A DNA stretch of 64,000 bases from Flavisolibacter longurius (lineage in GTDB: Bacteria; Bacteroidota; Bacteroidia; Chitinophagales; Chitinophagaceae): the NCBI GenBank assembly GCA_014163555.1, contig JACJGO010000004.1:248001-312000 (forward strand), written 5' to 3'. A program made the translations under genes and the position numbers. Below, in pieces: positions 17,155-24,738 of this stretch; the stretch's first letter is position 1, and each line of letters starts with the position of its first letter. The notes beneath the pieces were generated by a model that was not told the origin of the DNA, did not search any database, and saw nothing but the letters and a program-made list of their open reading frames with translations.

Positions 17155-17892
17155 TTATGCTGTGATCTTTACTTCCTTTGGTTGGGGTACCCGGCTGCGG
17201 ATCTGCCGGCGGAAAAGCCAAACCTGTTTGACGTTTTCAACCGGAATAAGAACCTGCGGCGCCACGTCTTCGTTATCGGAAATCAGCACCCATTCGGCAG
17301 CGGATTTTTTATAAATACGCTTGATCAGGAGCTGATCGTTTGTGAGGATGACGTACACGAAAAAATCTTTAATGTCATTCCAGTCTTCGTGCGGAACCAT
17401 CGTAGCCAGCACAATATCGCCGCTGTTGAAGGTGGGTTCCATACTGTCACCATCCACCTCAAAATAGCGCCATACGGCACCAATGGGGTTTACTCCCGGC
17501 GGCAGCGAATACTGTTCCAGGGTATCCATATAGTCTACCTGTTCAAAACCCTTTACATAGCCTGCCTGCGCTTTGATTCCTACCAGCGGTACCAGGTAGG
17601 TAGAATCGCCGGTTTTTTCTTCCCATAATTGTTGGCGAAACGAACCGGTTTTCACCTTACTACCAGTCTCATGTGAACTTTTACCCAAAATGTTCACTTC
17701 GCCTGCCGAAACGCCCAGCGGGTTTTCCTGGAGGAACTTCTGAAGCCTTGCTGCGGTTCGTTTTGACACGTTCATCCTGCCTTTTTCCATTTTATTGACC
17801 ACCTCGCGGGTAATCCCCAGCTTCCGGGCAAAATCAGCTTGGTTGAAACCTGCTAATTCTCTGATTTCCAACAAATTGTAAGCGTCAAACAT
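17155..17892 (-). CDS. XRE/S24 LexA-CI-type phage repressor
   Basis: 245 residues. Residues ~1-55 are a helix-turn-helix domain (LLEIRELAGFNQADFARKLG, then TREVVNKMEKGRMNVS). Residues ~98-235 are an S24/LexA-like peptidase domain with an Ala110-Gly111 cleavage-type site, catalytic Ser150 in GDSMEP and Lys191 in LLIKRI; the spacing fits LexA and CI. It should therefore bind operators as a repressor and self-cleave when RecA is activated (established for the family, inferred here). It is divergent from the five-gene phage-like operon at 17990, with an array of TGTGAA motifs between them. It is the probable regulator of that operon and of itself. Confidence 0.92.
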   Translation of the reverse strand: MFDAYNLLEIRELAGFNQADFARKLGITREVVNKMEKGRMNVSKRTAARLQKFLQENPLGVSAGEVNILGKSSHETGSKVKTGSFRQQLWEEKTGDSTYLVPLVGIKAQAGYVKGFEQVDYMDTLEQYSLPPGVNPIGAVWRYFEVDGDSMEPTFNSGDIVLATMVPHEDWNDIKDFFVYVILTNDQLLIKRIYKKSAAEWVLISDNEDVAPQVLIPVENVKQVWLFRRQIRSRVPQPKEVKITA

Positions 17893-17902
17893 GGCGTTAA
17901 GT

Positions 17903-17991
17903 ATTTGTGAAGAAAAATGTGAATTATCTGTTGATAATGTGAATTTTTCGTATCTTTAATCTTCACAAATCTACAAAAAAAGTTCACATAT
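17903..17991. promoter_or_regulatory. Putative repressor operator array
   Basis: Five copies of TGTGAA or its complement TTCACA occur in 83 bases: 17906, 17918, 17938, 17962 and 17983. The outer pair ATTTGTGAAG (17903-17912) and CTTCACAAAT (17961-17970) are perfect reverse complements. The two inner copies are both AATGTGAATT. The array covers the gap between the divergent repressor and operon and straddles the plus-strand promoter, as expected for CI-type operators. Confidence 0.6.
17931..17958 (+). promoter_or_regulatory. Predicted promoter of the phage-like operon
   Basis: TTG at 17931-17933 and TATCTTTA at 17951-17958 (7 of 8 to TAnnTTTG), separated by 17 bases. The start would lie ~25-30 bases before the ATG at 17990. 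One TGTGAA motif lies in the spacer and one TTCACA just downstream, so repressor binding would block it. Confidence 0.5.
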
Positions 17992-18301
17992 GCAAATCAT
18001 GAAAAATACAACGAAAGACTTCCGGTTTACTTTTCCGCTGAAGCATAAAGTGGTTCGGGATTTAAAGATCGTGACAGAGCATGTTGGTGACCTGCAGGTA
18101 GAGGGTGTTGGCTATTTCAATCCTTCGGCTTCACGTCTCGACATCTTTGACCGATATACTGTGGACATTGATGCCATTCGTTGGAACGGTACCAACATCA
18201 AAGAGGTGCTGGAGATCACCGGCGGTATAGAAGAAATCATTGAAGCCTCCATTCGCTACTTCGCCCATGATTTTGAAGGCAGCATCGGCCAGGCAGCGTA
18301 A
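17990..18301 (+). CDS. Phage-like small protein, unrecognised
   Basis: 103 residues, first gene of the putative repressor-controlled operon. Translation could begin at 17990 or at the second Met four codons on. The sequence is soluble and mixed alpha/beta (FRFTFPLKHKVVRDLKIVTEHVGDLQVEGVGYF... SIRYFAHDFEG) with no motif I recognise. Its position immediately after the operator region corresponds to early lambda-type genes such as anti-repressors or small regulators, but that is only an analogy. A gap of 96 bases with one more TTCACA separates it from the ATPase gene. Confidence 0.75.
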   Translation: MQIMKNTTKDFRFTFPLKHKVVRDLKIVTEHVGDLQVEGVGYFNPSASRLDIFDRYTVDIDAIRWNGTNIKEVLEITGGIEEIIEASIRYFAHDFEGSIGQAA

Positions 18302-18397
18302 AGGTGAGTGGTCTGAGGTGAATGGTACATATTGCCTTCACACATTACCGGTCCACTCGCTACACAACATTCGAGTACGATTTAAATAATATAAATA

Positions 18398-19261
18398 ATG
18401 GAATTACGGAAAGCAACCAGAAAAAAAGCAAAGATCAGATTAGGACTGTCGGCCGTATCGGGCGGCGGTAAAACATATAGCGCCATTTTGGTAGCCAAAG
18501 GCCTTTGTGGCGATTTGGGCAAAGTAGCGGTGATCGATACCGAAAACGGTAGTGCTGACTTGTATGCACATTTGGGTGATTACAACGTGTTGCCGCTAAC
18601 GGCGCCGTTTACACCGGAGCGTTATATCGAGGCTATCCGTGCCTGTGAAAAAGCCGGTATGGAAGTGATCATCATTGACTCGATCTCTCACGAGTGGGAT
18701 GGCAAAGGTGGTTGTTTGGAGATTGTAGAGCAGTTGGGAGGTAAGTACCAGGACTGGGCGAAAGTTACACCGCGCCACCAGGCTTTCCTGGATGCGATCA
18801 TTCACAGTTCGGCCCACATTATTACTACCGTTCGCCGGAAGCAGGATTACGAAATGGTGAAGGATAACAACGGCAAGGTGAAAGTAGAAAAGGGCGGACT
18901 CAAAGAAATTACCCGGGAAGGTTTTGAGTACGAGCTGACGATTAATCTGGAACTGGACCTGAAACACAATGCCACCGCGTCGAAAGACAGAACGGGCTTG
19001 TTTATGGGAAAACCAGCCTTTGTTCCTTCGGAAGCCACTGGCGAATTGATTGCCAAATGGTGTGAGCAGGGCGAAGAACAGTTCAATGTGATTCAGCCAG
19101 GAAGCGACTGGTACCAGAAAGTGGATACCTGTGCTACGCACAAAGAGTTGGTGGAACTCTATCACAAGAACAAGAACGAGATCGATACCAATCCTTTGTT
19201 GCAACAATTAATTGCAAACCGTAGAAACCAAATCAATGGCAAAACACTTAGTGCAGCCTGA
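18398..19261 (+). CDS. RecA-fold AAA ATPase, Sak4-like phage recombination protein
   Basis: 287 residues. Walker A is GLSAVSGGGKTYS (Gly22-Thr26, Lys25) and Walker B is MEVIIIDSIS (Asp94). Between them is VAVIDTENGSADLY, characteristic of the AAA_24/phage nucleotide-binding family that includes Sak4-type single-strand-annealing ATPases. Further conserved-looking parts are THRRKQDYEM-like TVRRKQDYE near 146 and GLFMGKPAF near 201. Sak4 proteins are RecA-related phage ATPases acting with an SSB in homologous recombination; assignment to Sak4 itself is inference. The last ~26 bases overlap the next gene, indicating translational coupling within the operon. Confidence 0.82.
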   Translation: MELRKATRKKAKIRLGLSAVSGGGKTYSAILVAKGLCGDLGKVAVIDTENGSADLYAHLGDYNVLPLTAPFTPERYIEAIRACEKAGMEVIIIDSISHEWDGKGGCLEIVEQLGGKYQDWAKVTPRHQAFLDAIIHSSAHIITTVRRKQDYEMVKDNNGKVKVEKGGLKEITREGFEYELTINLELDLKHNATASKDRTGLFMGKPAFVPSEATGELIAKWCEQGEEQFNVIQPGSDWYQKVDTCATHKELVELYHKNKNEIDTNPLLQQLIANRRNQINGKTLSAA

Positions 19262-19715
19262 TACGCTTCCCACTATACGGGAAGGGTTGAATAAAAAGCA
19301 GATCGCAGAACTGGCCGACAATTCTGTTGACCAGTTGCTGGAAGAGGGCAATGTCTTCCAGGTAGCTGAAGCCTTGGCTGCCATGGAAGAATTTGTAAAG
19401 ACGGTGCGGAAGGATGAACGGTACATCCAGTTTTTGCGGGATGAACTGGCCAAGCACCACGGGCGGCTGATAACAGCATCGGGCGCCAAGATTGAAATGT
19501 GCGAAGCCGGCGTTTCCTACGACTATTCGGGCAATGCCGAATGGCGGGAACTGGAAGCGGAGCGCTTCGAACTGGAACGAAGAAAAAAAACATTGGAAGA
19601 AAAACTGCGCCTGCTGGCACCCGGTCGTGTAGCCGTTGATCCGGAAACCGGCGAAATACTGGAAGGACCGCAGAAATCGTCCAAATCAACTTACCGAATA
19701 ACACTGGCAAGATGA
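19236..19715 (+). CDS. Coiled-coil phage-like protein
   Basis: 159 residues if started at the ATG at 19236; an alternative ATG at 19212 would add 8 residues. It overlaps the ATPase gene by 26 bases. Residues ~20-75 are helical. Around 90-102 a short conserved-looking motif GAKIEMCEAGVSYDYS precedes a long charged coiled coil (ELEAERFELERRKKTLEEKL). The general plan resembles small helical proteins that accompany phage recombination ATPases and SSBs, but no named family is recognised. The stop overlaps the next start as ATGA. Confidence 0.75.
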   Translation: MAKHLVQPDTLPTIREGLNKKQIAELADNSVDQLLEEGNVFQVAEALAAMEEFVKTVRKDERYIQFLRDELAKHHGRLITASGAKIEMCEAGVSYDYSGNAEWRELEAERFELERRKKTLEEKLRLLAPGRVAVDPETGEILEGPQKSSKSTYRITLAR

Positions 19716-19993
19716 CAAAAACAATTTATCAGGAATGTGTAGAGATTGTACGGGACCTGGTAGGTTTCGAGCCGCTTTATTTTGAATCGGCTGTGGAAGT
19801 AAAACTGTCGCCGCATACGTTTCCGTTTGCTGCCTGGGCGGTTTGTGTGAGTCCGAATGACGATCTCTATGTCATGGACAGCGATGAGCAGTGGCACCAG
19901 GCAGAACTGAGCGACTTTAATGCAGCGCTGGTGATTGGCAGCTTGTACCAGCGGCTGAAACTGATGCGCATCAATTATGCAAAAGCGTCGTGA
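19712..19993 (+). CDS. Phage-like 93-residue protein, unrecognised
   Basis: 93 residues, starting within an ATGA overlap with the preceding gene, a strong sign of translational coupling. The sequence (VRDLVGFEPLYFESAVEVKLSPHTFPFAAWAVCVSPNDDLYVMD...) appears to be a compact alpha/beta protein with no signal peptide or metal-binding pattern. Function unknown. Its operon position links it to the ATPase and coiled-coil genes. Confidence 0.72.
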   Translation: MTKTIYQECVEIVRDLVGFEPLYFESAVEVKLSPHTFPFAAWAVCVSPNDDLYVMDSDEQWHQAELSDFNAALVIGSLYQRLKLMRINYAKAS

Positions 19994-20140
19994 TGTGAAA
20001 CTGGAGAAGTTCACAAGTTTACGGGTTCACACGTTCACACGTCGAAAACTTCAGGAGCTATCTGAAGAACTGGTCGAAAATAAAATGAAACGACAGTTTC
20101 ACGTCTGACGATTCACGTCTCACGTAAAAAGGAGTTAACC
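19994..20140 (+). promoter_or_regulatory. Intra-operon gap with a second TGTGAA/TTCACA cluster
   Basis: Contains TGTGAA at 19994 and TTCACA at 20010, 20026 and 20034, then degenerate TTCACG words to 20120. This is the same core as in the repressor operator region. It could be a second operator controlling the last gene, or a decayed run of the GTTCAC-type intergenic repeat common in this phylum. No gene is seen. Confidence 0.35.
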
Positions 20141-20761
20141 ATGAATAACGAAACAACCATCATACCCATTATAGGGCAAGAGCCGGAGCTGAAAGCGGCC
20201 ACCGGTAAGCGCTATGTCCGTTCGCTGGAATACGAAGTGATTGCCAACCTTGCCATGAAACAATTTGTGCAGGACGACAAGATTCACTTCGAAGGCCTGC
20301 TTTCGATACCGCTTACGGAGCGGATTCCGGGCTTGATTAATGACTATGGCTTGAAAAGGGCGCATCGCCTGATCAAAATGGTGCTGCAGGAATTCTGCTA
20401 CAGTATTCCCCTGCCGAAAAGCGCCAAGCTTTCCGACACCAAGATTGCTGCTTGCGCCTGTGACCTGATCCTGGCTGCCCACGAAGACCAGTTAAGTTTG
20501 GAAGACCTGATCGTTTTCTTCGAAAGGGCAAAAGTTGGCAAGTATGGAAAATTCAAAGGCACGCTGACGCATTTCAGCATTATGCAAAAACTGGAGCAGT
20601 ACCGCATAGATCGTTCGGCTGCTTACCGGGCATTGAAAGATGCGCAGGAGGCCAGTTTGAAAAAGATGAACAACATTCCAAGAATTGGTGATACAAAGTC
20701 GATTGGTGAGATCCTGCAACAGGCAGAGGTCATCCCGATGACGCAACGAAAAAGTGGGTAA
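20141..20761 (+). CDS. Phage-like protein resembling Bacteroidota mobile-element hypotheticals
   Basis: 206 residues, last gene of the module. The N-terminal ~100 residues are helical (LEYEVIANLAMKQFVQDDKIHF, GLKRAHRLIKMVLQEFCYSI). The middle has LSLEDLIVFFERAKVGKYGKFKG, then a helix EQYRIDRSAAYRALKDAQEA. A stretch of this form is frequent in uncharacterised phage and conjugative-element proteins of Bacteroidota, where a replication- or DNA-binding role is suspected but unproven; that resemblance is from memory, not a search. A strong terminator follows at 20778-20803. Confidence 0.75.
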   Translation: MNNETTIIPIIGQEPELKAATGKRYVRSLEYEVIANLAMKQFVQDDKIHFEGLLSIPLTERIPGLINDYGLKRAHRLIKMVLQEFCYSIPLPKSAKLSDTKIAACACDLILAAHEDQLSLEDLIVFFERAKVGKYGKFKGTLTHFSIMQKLEQYRIDRSAAYRALKDAQEASLKKMNNIPRIGDTKSIGEILQQAEVIPMTQRKSG

Positions 20762-20777
20762 GGAAATGTGAGACAGA

Positions 20778-20803
20778 GGAGCGGTTATCGCTCCTTTTTT
20801 TTT
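20778..20803 (+). terminator. Terminator of the phage-like operon
   Basis: GGAGCG-gttat-CGCTCC stem immediately followed by an uninterrupted run of T, 16 bases after the stop at 20761. Confidence 0.85.
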
Positions 20804-20829
20804 GGAATTAGTTTGCCGAAACCAAACAT

Positions 20830-20864
20830 AAAAAAGCCTGAGTGCAAATCTCTCGGGCTTTTTT
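20830..20864 (-). terminator. Terminator 3' of the left tRNA-Asp copy
   Basis: AAAAAAGCCTGAG / CTCGGGCTTTTTT stem (one G-T pair) with a 9-base loop, directly abutting the tRNA 3' end on the minus strand. It could work in both directions and also back up the operon terminator. Confidence 0.75.
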
Positions 20865-20960
20865 GCGGACCGGACGGGACTCGAACCCGCGACCTCCGCC
20901 GTGACAGGGCGGCATTCTAACCAACTGAACTACCGATCCTTTTCCGTTGGGGTAGCAAAA
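20857..20960. repeat. 104-bp direct repeat containing tRNA-Asp, left copy
   Basis: Identical to 24388-24491 except one base (A at 20954 against G). It contains the complete tRNA plus 9 bases on its 3' side and 21 bases on its 5' side. Outside these limits the flanks differ completely. The pair brackets a 3.5-kb AT-rich island in the manner of attL/attR. Confidence 0.92.
20866..20939 (-). tRNA. tRNA-Asp (GTC), left copy, probably promoterless
   Basis: 74 bases. Acceptor GGATCGG pairs with CCGGTCC; the anticodon loop is CTGTCAC, giving anticodon GTC; the T loop is GGTTCGAGTCC. CCA is not encoded. The gene is intact, but on its 5' side the sequence departs from the right copy at the -7 element: it reads AAATTTTG instead of TATTTTTG, and no TTTG lies at -33. 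It is therefore probably weakly or not transcribed. Confidence 0.95.
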
Positions 20961-21452
20961 TTTGGATTGTTACTACCTAAATTAGTTTCCACGCTTCAAG
21001 AGTACCTTCTTTTATTAGCGAGAAAAGTGTGGAAACCCAAGAATGCAAATTCAGTATTTATAATCTACCTTTCATGGCTATTCTTAGTTGTGAGGTCCTC
21101 ATGACATCAACTTTAACTATTGCTTCTTTTTGATATAAAAAATTACAACAACGGAGAAGGGAGCAAATCTGTTTAGATGAATACTAAATATTTCTGTCGT
21201 TCTAACGTAACGTGTGAGCTGTTTAGGAGGAAATTGATTCGGAAGATTTGCGTCTTAAAAAAGCAAAACCAAGTAAATGATCGCTATTAACAATAGACGT
21301 TTTACCGCTTCTAAGTGGTTTCATCCCACCTTATAGTAATTTTTATTTAAAATATATAAGCAAAGTCTCAGATGACCGCTGTTTAGCTCAAAATGCTTAT
21401 CTTGTCAGCTTATTCTTCATCTAGAGGGTTATTGCTAACTGTTTAATACATC
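20961..21452. other. AT-rich gap inside the tRNA-bounded island
   Basis: About 490 bases between the left tRNA copy and the beta-helix gene. It is noticeably AT-richer than neighbouring chromosome. No convincing gene, repeat or RNA structure is seen; it presumably holds the promoter of the gene at 21453. Confidence 0.6.
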
Positions 21453-23738
21453 ATGAAAATACTGTTTATAAGCTTACTCGCTGTATTGGTTTTTGGATAT
21501 GCCCAATCCCAAACCTATTATTTGGACCCTGTAAATGGTGACAATGCTTACACGCCTGCACAGGCCCAAAACCCTTCAACGCCATGGAAAAACTTTGCTG
21601 CCGTCAATACGCACTCTCTAACCGTAAGTGCAGGAGCTCGTTTTAGGTTAAAAGGTGGTCAGTATGGTCCAGATATGCTTTCTTATAACGAAATTCCAAT
21701 GACCCTTGCCATTAATTCAGAAAGGGGCTGGGTCGGGACAGATAAAAATCCCATCATCATTGAAGCCCAACCAGGGCAAATGCCGGTGTTTACGACCTAC
21801 AAAACTGCGAGCAACCCTATACCTGTGGCAGGAAAGCCTAACGTCTTTGCTTACGTAGTAGATGTGTTTGAAGAACTCTCCATAGTGGAAATAGATGGGC
21901 ATGTACGATCCTGCGGAAGATACCCAAAACGAACGGAGACCGAACACAGGGGGTACCTGATGGGACGTGAAAAAAGTGGAGGGGGGTACAATCAGACAGC
22001 TACCATAGAAGCTTCATTTATTCCTTCTTATGATCTTGTAGGGGGTGATGTTGTGATTCGGAACTCTGATTATATTGTATCTGTCCATCCGATTACGGCG
22101 CAAACTTTTAACTCCATCGATTTTTTCAATGTGGCCGAACCCGGAATCGAAGAAGGCTTTGGTACCTATTTTCAGAATCATCTTAACATTCTTAGCGAGA
22201 ATTATGAATGGGCGCACAAGCGGGGCACAACAGATACACTTTATGTTTATTTTGCTGACGGTAACCCGGCAAATCATACAGTACGTTATGCTTCCTCCAA
22301 CTTCGTTTCTTGGGTGTTAAAAGGAAAAAGCATCCAGTTTAAAGGGATCACGTTTGAAGGGGCGAATATCCATGCCGTAAAAATACAAGAGGTACAAAAG
22401 ATTAGTTTTGAATCCTGCCACTTCAGAGGCGCCGGACGAAAAGCCATCTGGCAGGTAAACGGCGCGGAATCTACTGTGATTCGAAACAGTACCGCCAGGC
22501 ATTGTTTGGCCGGTGGATTTGATTTGGCAAGAGAAGCCAACTGCATTGTCGAGAACAACAAACTGGACAGCATAAGTGTGTTTAACACAAGACCTACCCG
22601 GAATGCAGAAATTAATGCCGGGAAATTGGTGAATATCTTTGCTGAGGGAATGTGCGGAGATGCTGCAATTATTGCTGAAGGTAATAACTCAAAAATCAAC
22701 AATAATACCATTTTTTATGCGGGATTTAATGGTATCAACTGGAATGGTGCATCAACAACTGTTAACGGCAATTTCATTAATTATACGCAGCTTCGGGGAA
22801 AGGACGGCGGAGGTATTTACTCGTACAACATTGGCCTCCCTAGTTATACAAAAACGCAGGTAAGAACCATTAGCAACAACACAATTTTAAATGTTGTGGG
22901 TGATCCTGGTGGAACGGCTGACAATACCTATTCGCCAGTCTTCGGCATTTACAACGATGATGAGACAAACCAGGTGAAGATTATTAACAACACCATTGCC
23001 AATGCGACGAGAGCAGGTATCTATAACCACCACACCCAATACATTGCCGCAACAGGAAACAGAATTTTTAACTGCGAATACGGTTATTATACCCGATACG
23101 GTGATAACCAATCAACAAAGCTGCCTGTGGAAAACACATTCTCCGGTGACTTGGTTGTCAGTAATGCAAGCGGACAAATACAGAACAGTTTTACAGTGGT
23201 GCAACAGGGAGTTTTTTCTTCAATTACACCTGCACAGACAGCCAGTATGCGCGGAGTGAATTATTTTGCATTTGATGAGAAGCAAGAACGGGTCTTAATT
23301 TATAATCCCGCTGCTGAGTCTGCATCAATAAGTTATAATGGTGGACCGTATAGGAATATTTTAACGGGAGCAGCCATAGGAGCCAGTCCTTTGCCGATGG
23401 CAGCGTATTCATCAATTATTGGATACAAGGCTAAAACTCAAACAAACAGAACGTCTGCAATTACAAACAATAGCTTCACAGAATTCCAAAATCCCATAAG
23501 CAGTCTAACATTAGCACCCAATCCAGTGAATAATACTCTCTCTATTAAATCCAATGGAAATACTGATCCATTGACAGTAACCTTATTTGATATAACGGGA
23601 AGAAAGCTGATCGCAAGTGCTAAGTTTACTACTAATTACCAGCTTGACTTTAGCAATCACCAAAAAGGGACTTACATAATTTTACTTACTAATAGTAAAA
23701 GCAACTTTCAAGAGCGAAGGGTGATCATTAAGAATTAA
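21453..23738 (+). CDS. T9SS-exported right-handed parallel beta-helix protein
   Basis: 761 residues. The signal peptide is MKILFISLLAVLVFGYAQSQ. The mature start YYLDPVNGDNAY and PSTPWKNF is the usual opening of secreted beta-helix (pectate-lyase-fold) proteins. Repeated coils follow between about 290 and 570 (IQFKGITFEGANIHAVKI, ISFESCHFRGAG, RNSTARHCLAGGF, VENNKLD, INNNTIFYAG, ISNNTILNV, IINNTIANA). The last ~75 residues (LTLAPNPVNNTLSI ... LFDITGRKL ... GTYIILLTN) are a type A T9SS sorting domain, so it should cross the outer membrane and be attached or released. Likely polysaccharide-binding or -cleaving; no catalytic residues can be assigned. It is the only gene in the tRNA-bounded island and is AT-richer than neighbours. 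Confidence 0.9.
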   Translation: MKILFISLLAVLVFGYAQSQTYYLDPVNGDNAYTPAQAQNPSTPWKNFAAVNTHSLTVSAGARFRLKGGQYGPDMLSYNEIPMTLAINSERGWVGTDKNPIIIEAQPGQMPVFTTYKTASNPIPVAGKPNVFAYVVDVFEELSIVEIDGHVRSCGRYPKRTETEHRGYLMGREKSGGGYNQTATIEASFIPSYDLVGGDVVIRNSDYIVSVHPITAQTFNSIDFFNVAEPGIEEGFGTYFQNHLNILSENYEWAHKRGTTDTLYVYFADGNPANHTVRYASSNFVSWVLKGKSIQFKGITFEGANIHAVKIQEVQKISFESCHFRGAGRKAIWQVNGAESTVIRNSTARHCLAGGFDLAREANCIVENNKLDSISVFNTRPTRNAEINAGKLVNIFAEGMCGDAAIIAEGNNSKINNNTIFYAGFNGINWNGASTTVNGNFINYTQLRGKDGGGIYSYNIGLPSYTKTQVRTISNNTILNVVGDPGGTADNTYSPVFGIYNDDETNQVKIINNTIANATRAGIYNHHTQYIAATGNRIFNCEYGYYTRYGDNQSTKLPVENTFSGDLVVSNASGQIQNSFTVVQQGVFSSITPAQTASMRGVNYFAFDEKQERVLIYNPAAESASISYNGGPYRNILTGAAIGASPLPMAAYSSIIGYKAKTQTNRTSAITNNSFTEFQNPISSLTLAPNPVNNTLSIKSNGNTDPLTVTLFDITGRKLIASAKFTTNYQLDFSNHQKGTYIILLTNSKSNFQERRVIIKN

Positions 23739-24352
23739 AAAATGGCAATGAAATCATGTGCAGATAACTGCGATTTCAATATTGTTGAATAAGTTTTCGG
23801 CAAGTAATAATACATTCCTTATAAGTGGAAATCTTTTTACTGATTCGACTCCAAGACAATGTTTTTTCTGAACATATGACTAAAAAAGGCATTGAATTGA
23901 TTTCACGATACAGGTTCAATGTCAGAAGAAAGGACTTTTAAGAAAACAGTGCGCCTCCCTTTCAATGAGCCGGGGGAGCATTTCCTCTCAACTCTATATT
24001 CTTGGAAAAGTTAGGTTTCGCTATGTACAAAAGGAGAACAACTTCCAAGACCTTATCAGCTTACCTAATATTTTTAATTTGTTTTGAGATGAGTTTTCAT
24101 AATCAGTACCTTTTTACTATTTGAAACTCTTTACTTCATTCTATTTTGAAGTCTCCTCAATTCTGCTATTGATAGAAGATGATCGGAAAAGTTATTTCCA
24201 TTTCTTTTGATAAAAAGCCTGGTTATAATTTAACTTAAACTGTGTTTTTATTTCCAGCAGTTCCCAGTCAAAAGGCAAATTTTTTTGCAAACCTTAAAGT
24301 GCAAAGCAGAGGTGAAGGAGTTATGTATTTAGGTATGCGTGGAATAAATTTT
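23739..24352. other. AT-rich non-coding stretch of the island
   Basis: Over 600 bases after the beta-helix gene with no frame of useful length on either strand and no recognisable RNA. Possibly decayed coding sequence from the incoming element. Confidence 0.6.
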
Positions 24353-24395
24353 AAAAGCGTTAGCTAGATGAAACTCAACTTGCTAACGCTTTTTT
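24353..24395 (-). terminator. Terminator 3' of the right tRNA-Asp copy
   Basis: AAAAGCGTTAGC / GCTAACGCTTTT stem with a 17-base loop, abutting the tRNA 3' end on the minus strand. Its sequence is unrelated to the terminator of the left copy, so this one probably came with the inserted element. Confidence 0.75.
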
Positions 24396-24491
24396 GCGGA
24401 CCGGACGGGACTCGAACCCGCGACCTCCGCCGTGACAGGGCGGCATTCTAACCAACTGAACTACCGATCCTTTTCCGTTGGGGTGGCAAAA
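24388..24491. repeat. 104-bp direct repeat containing tRNA-Asp, right copy
   Basis: Second copy of 20857-20960 with one substitution. Its 5' flank continues into a full Bacteroidota promoter, marking this as the original upstream side of the tRNA gene. Confidence 0.92.
24397..24470 (-). tRNA. tRNA-Asp (GTC), right copy, with intact promoter
   Basis: Identical in all 74 bases to the copy at 20866-20939, with GTC anticodon and no encoded CCA. It has a consensus promoter upstream (24487-24517) and a strong hairpin immediately downstream. It is the likely expressed copy. Confidence 0.97.
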
Positions 24492-24517
24492 ATAGGGGTC
24501 TTTTCTTTTTCACCAAA
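24487..24517 (-). promoter_or_regulatory. tRNA-Asp promoter (perfect Bacteroidota consensus)
   Basis: On the minus strand: TTTG (24517-24514), 19-base spacer, TATTTTTG (24494-24487). This is an exact fit to TTTG-N19-TAnnTTTG, 16 bases before the tRNA 5' end. Confidence 0.75.
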
Positions 24518-24684
24518 AACAAAAATGAAATTTTGAAGATTTTTTTTTCTGTTATATGATGTCGGTAAAGGTTGAAAAACAGGAGTAATACAATTCCCTT
24601 TTGTTCTTTGCACATAAAATTGAATCAACTTCGTTTGTGTGTTTTTCCCTTACTGCTTATAACATTTGCCACTTGTCCATTCTT

Positions 24685-24716
24685 TTTGCCAAGCCCAATA
24701 AAATCACGTAGCTTTT
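24685..24716 (+). promoter_or_regulatory. Predicted promoter for the secreted protein at 24739
   Basis: TTTG at 24685-24688, 20-base spacer, TAGCTTTT at 24709-24716 (7 of 8 to TAnnTTTG). The ATG follows 23 bases later. Confidence 0.55.
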
Positions 24717-24738
24717 AGGTACACTAAAACCAGGAAAA

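Noticed and set aside
20866-24470. Two tRNA-Asp copies as an ordinary tandem tRNA gene array
   Set aside because: The copies are 3.5 kb apart, with flanks that change abruptly at the repeat ends, and only one has a promoter.
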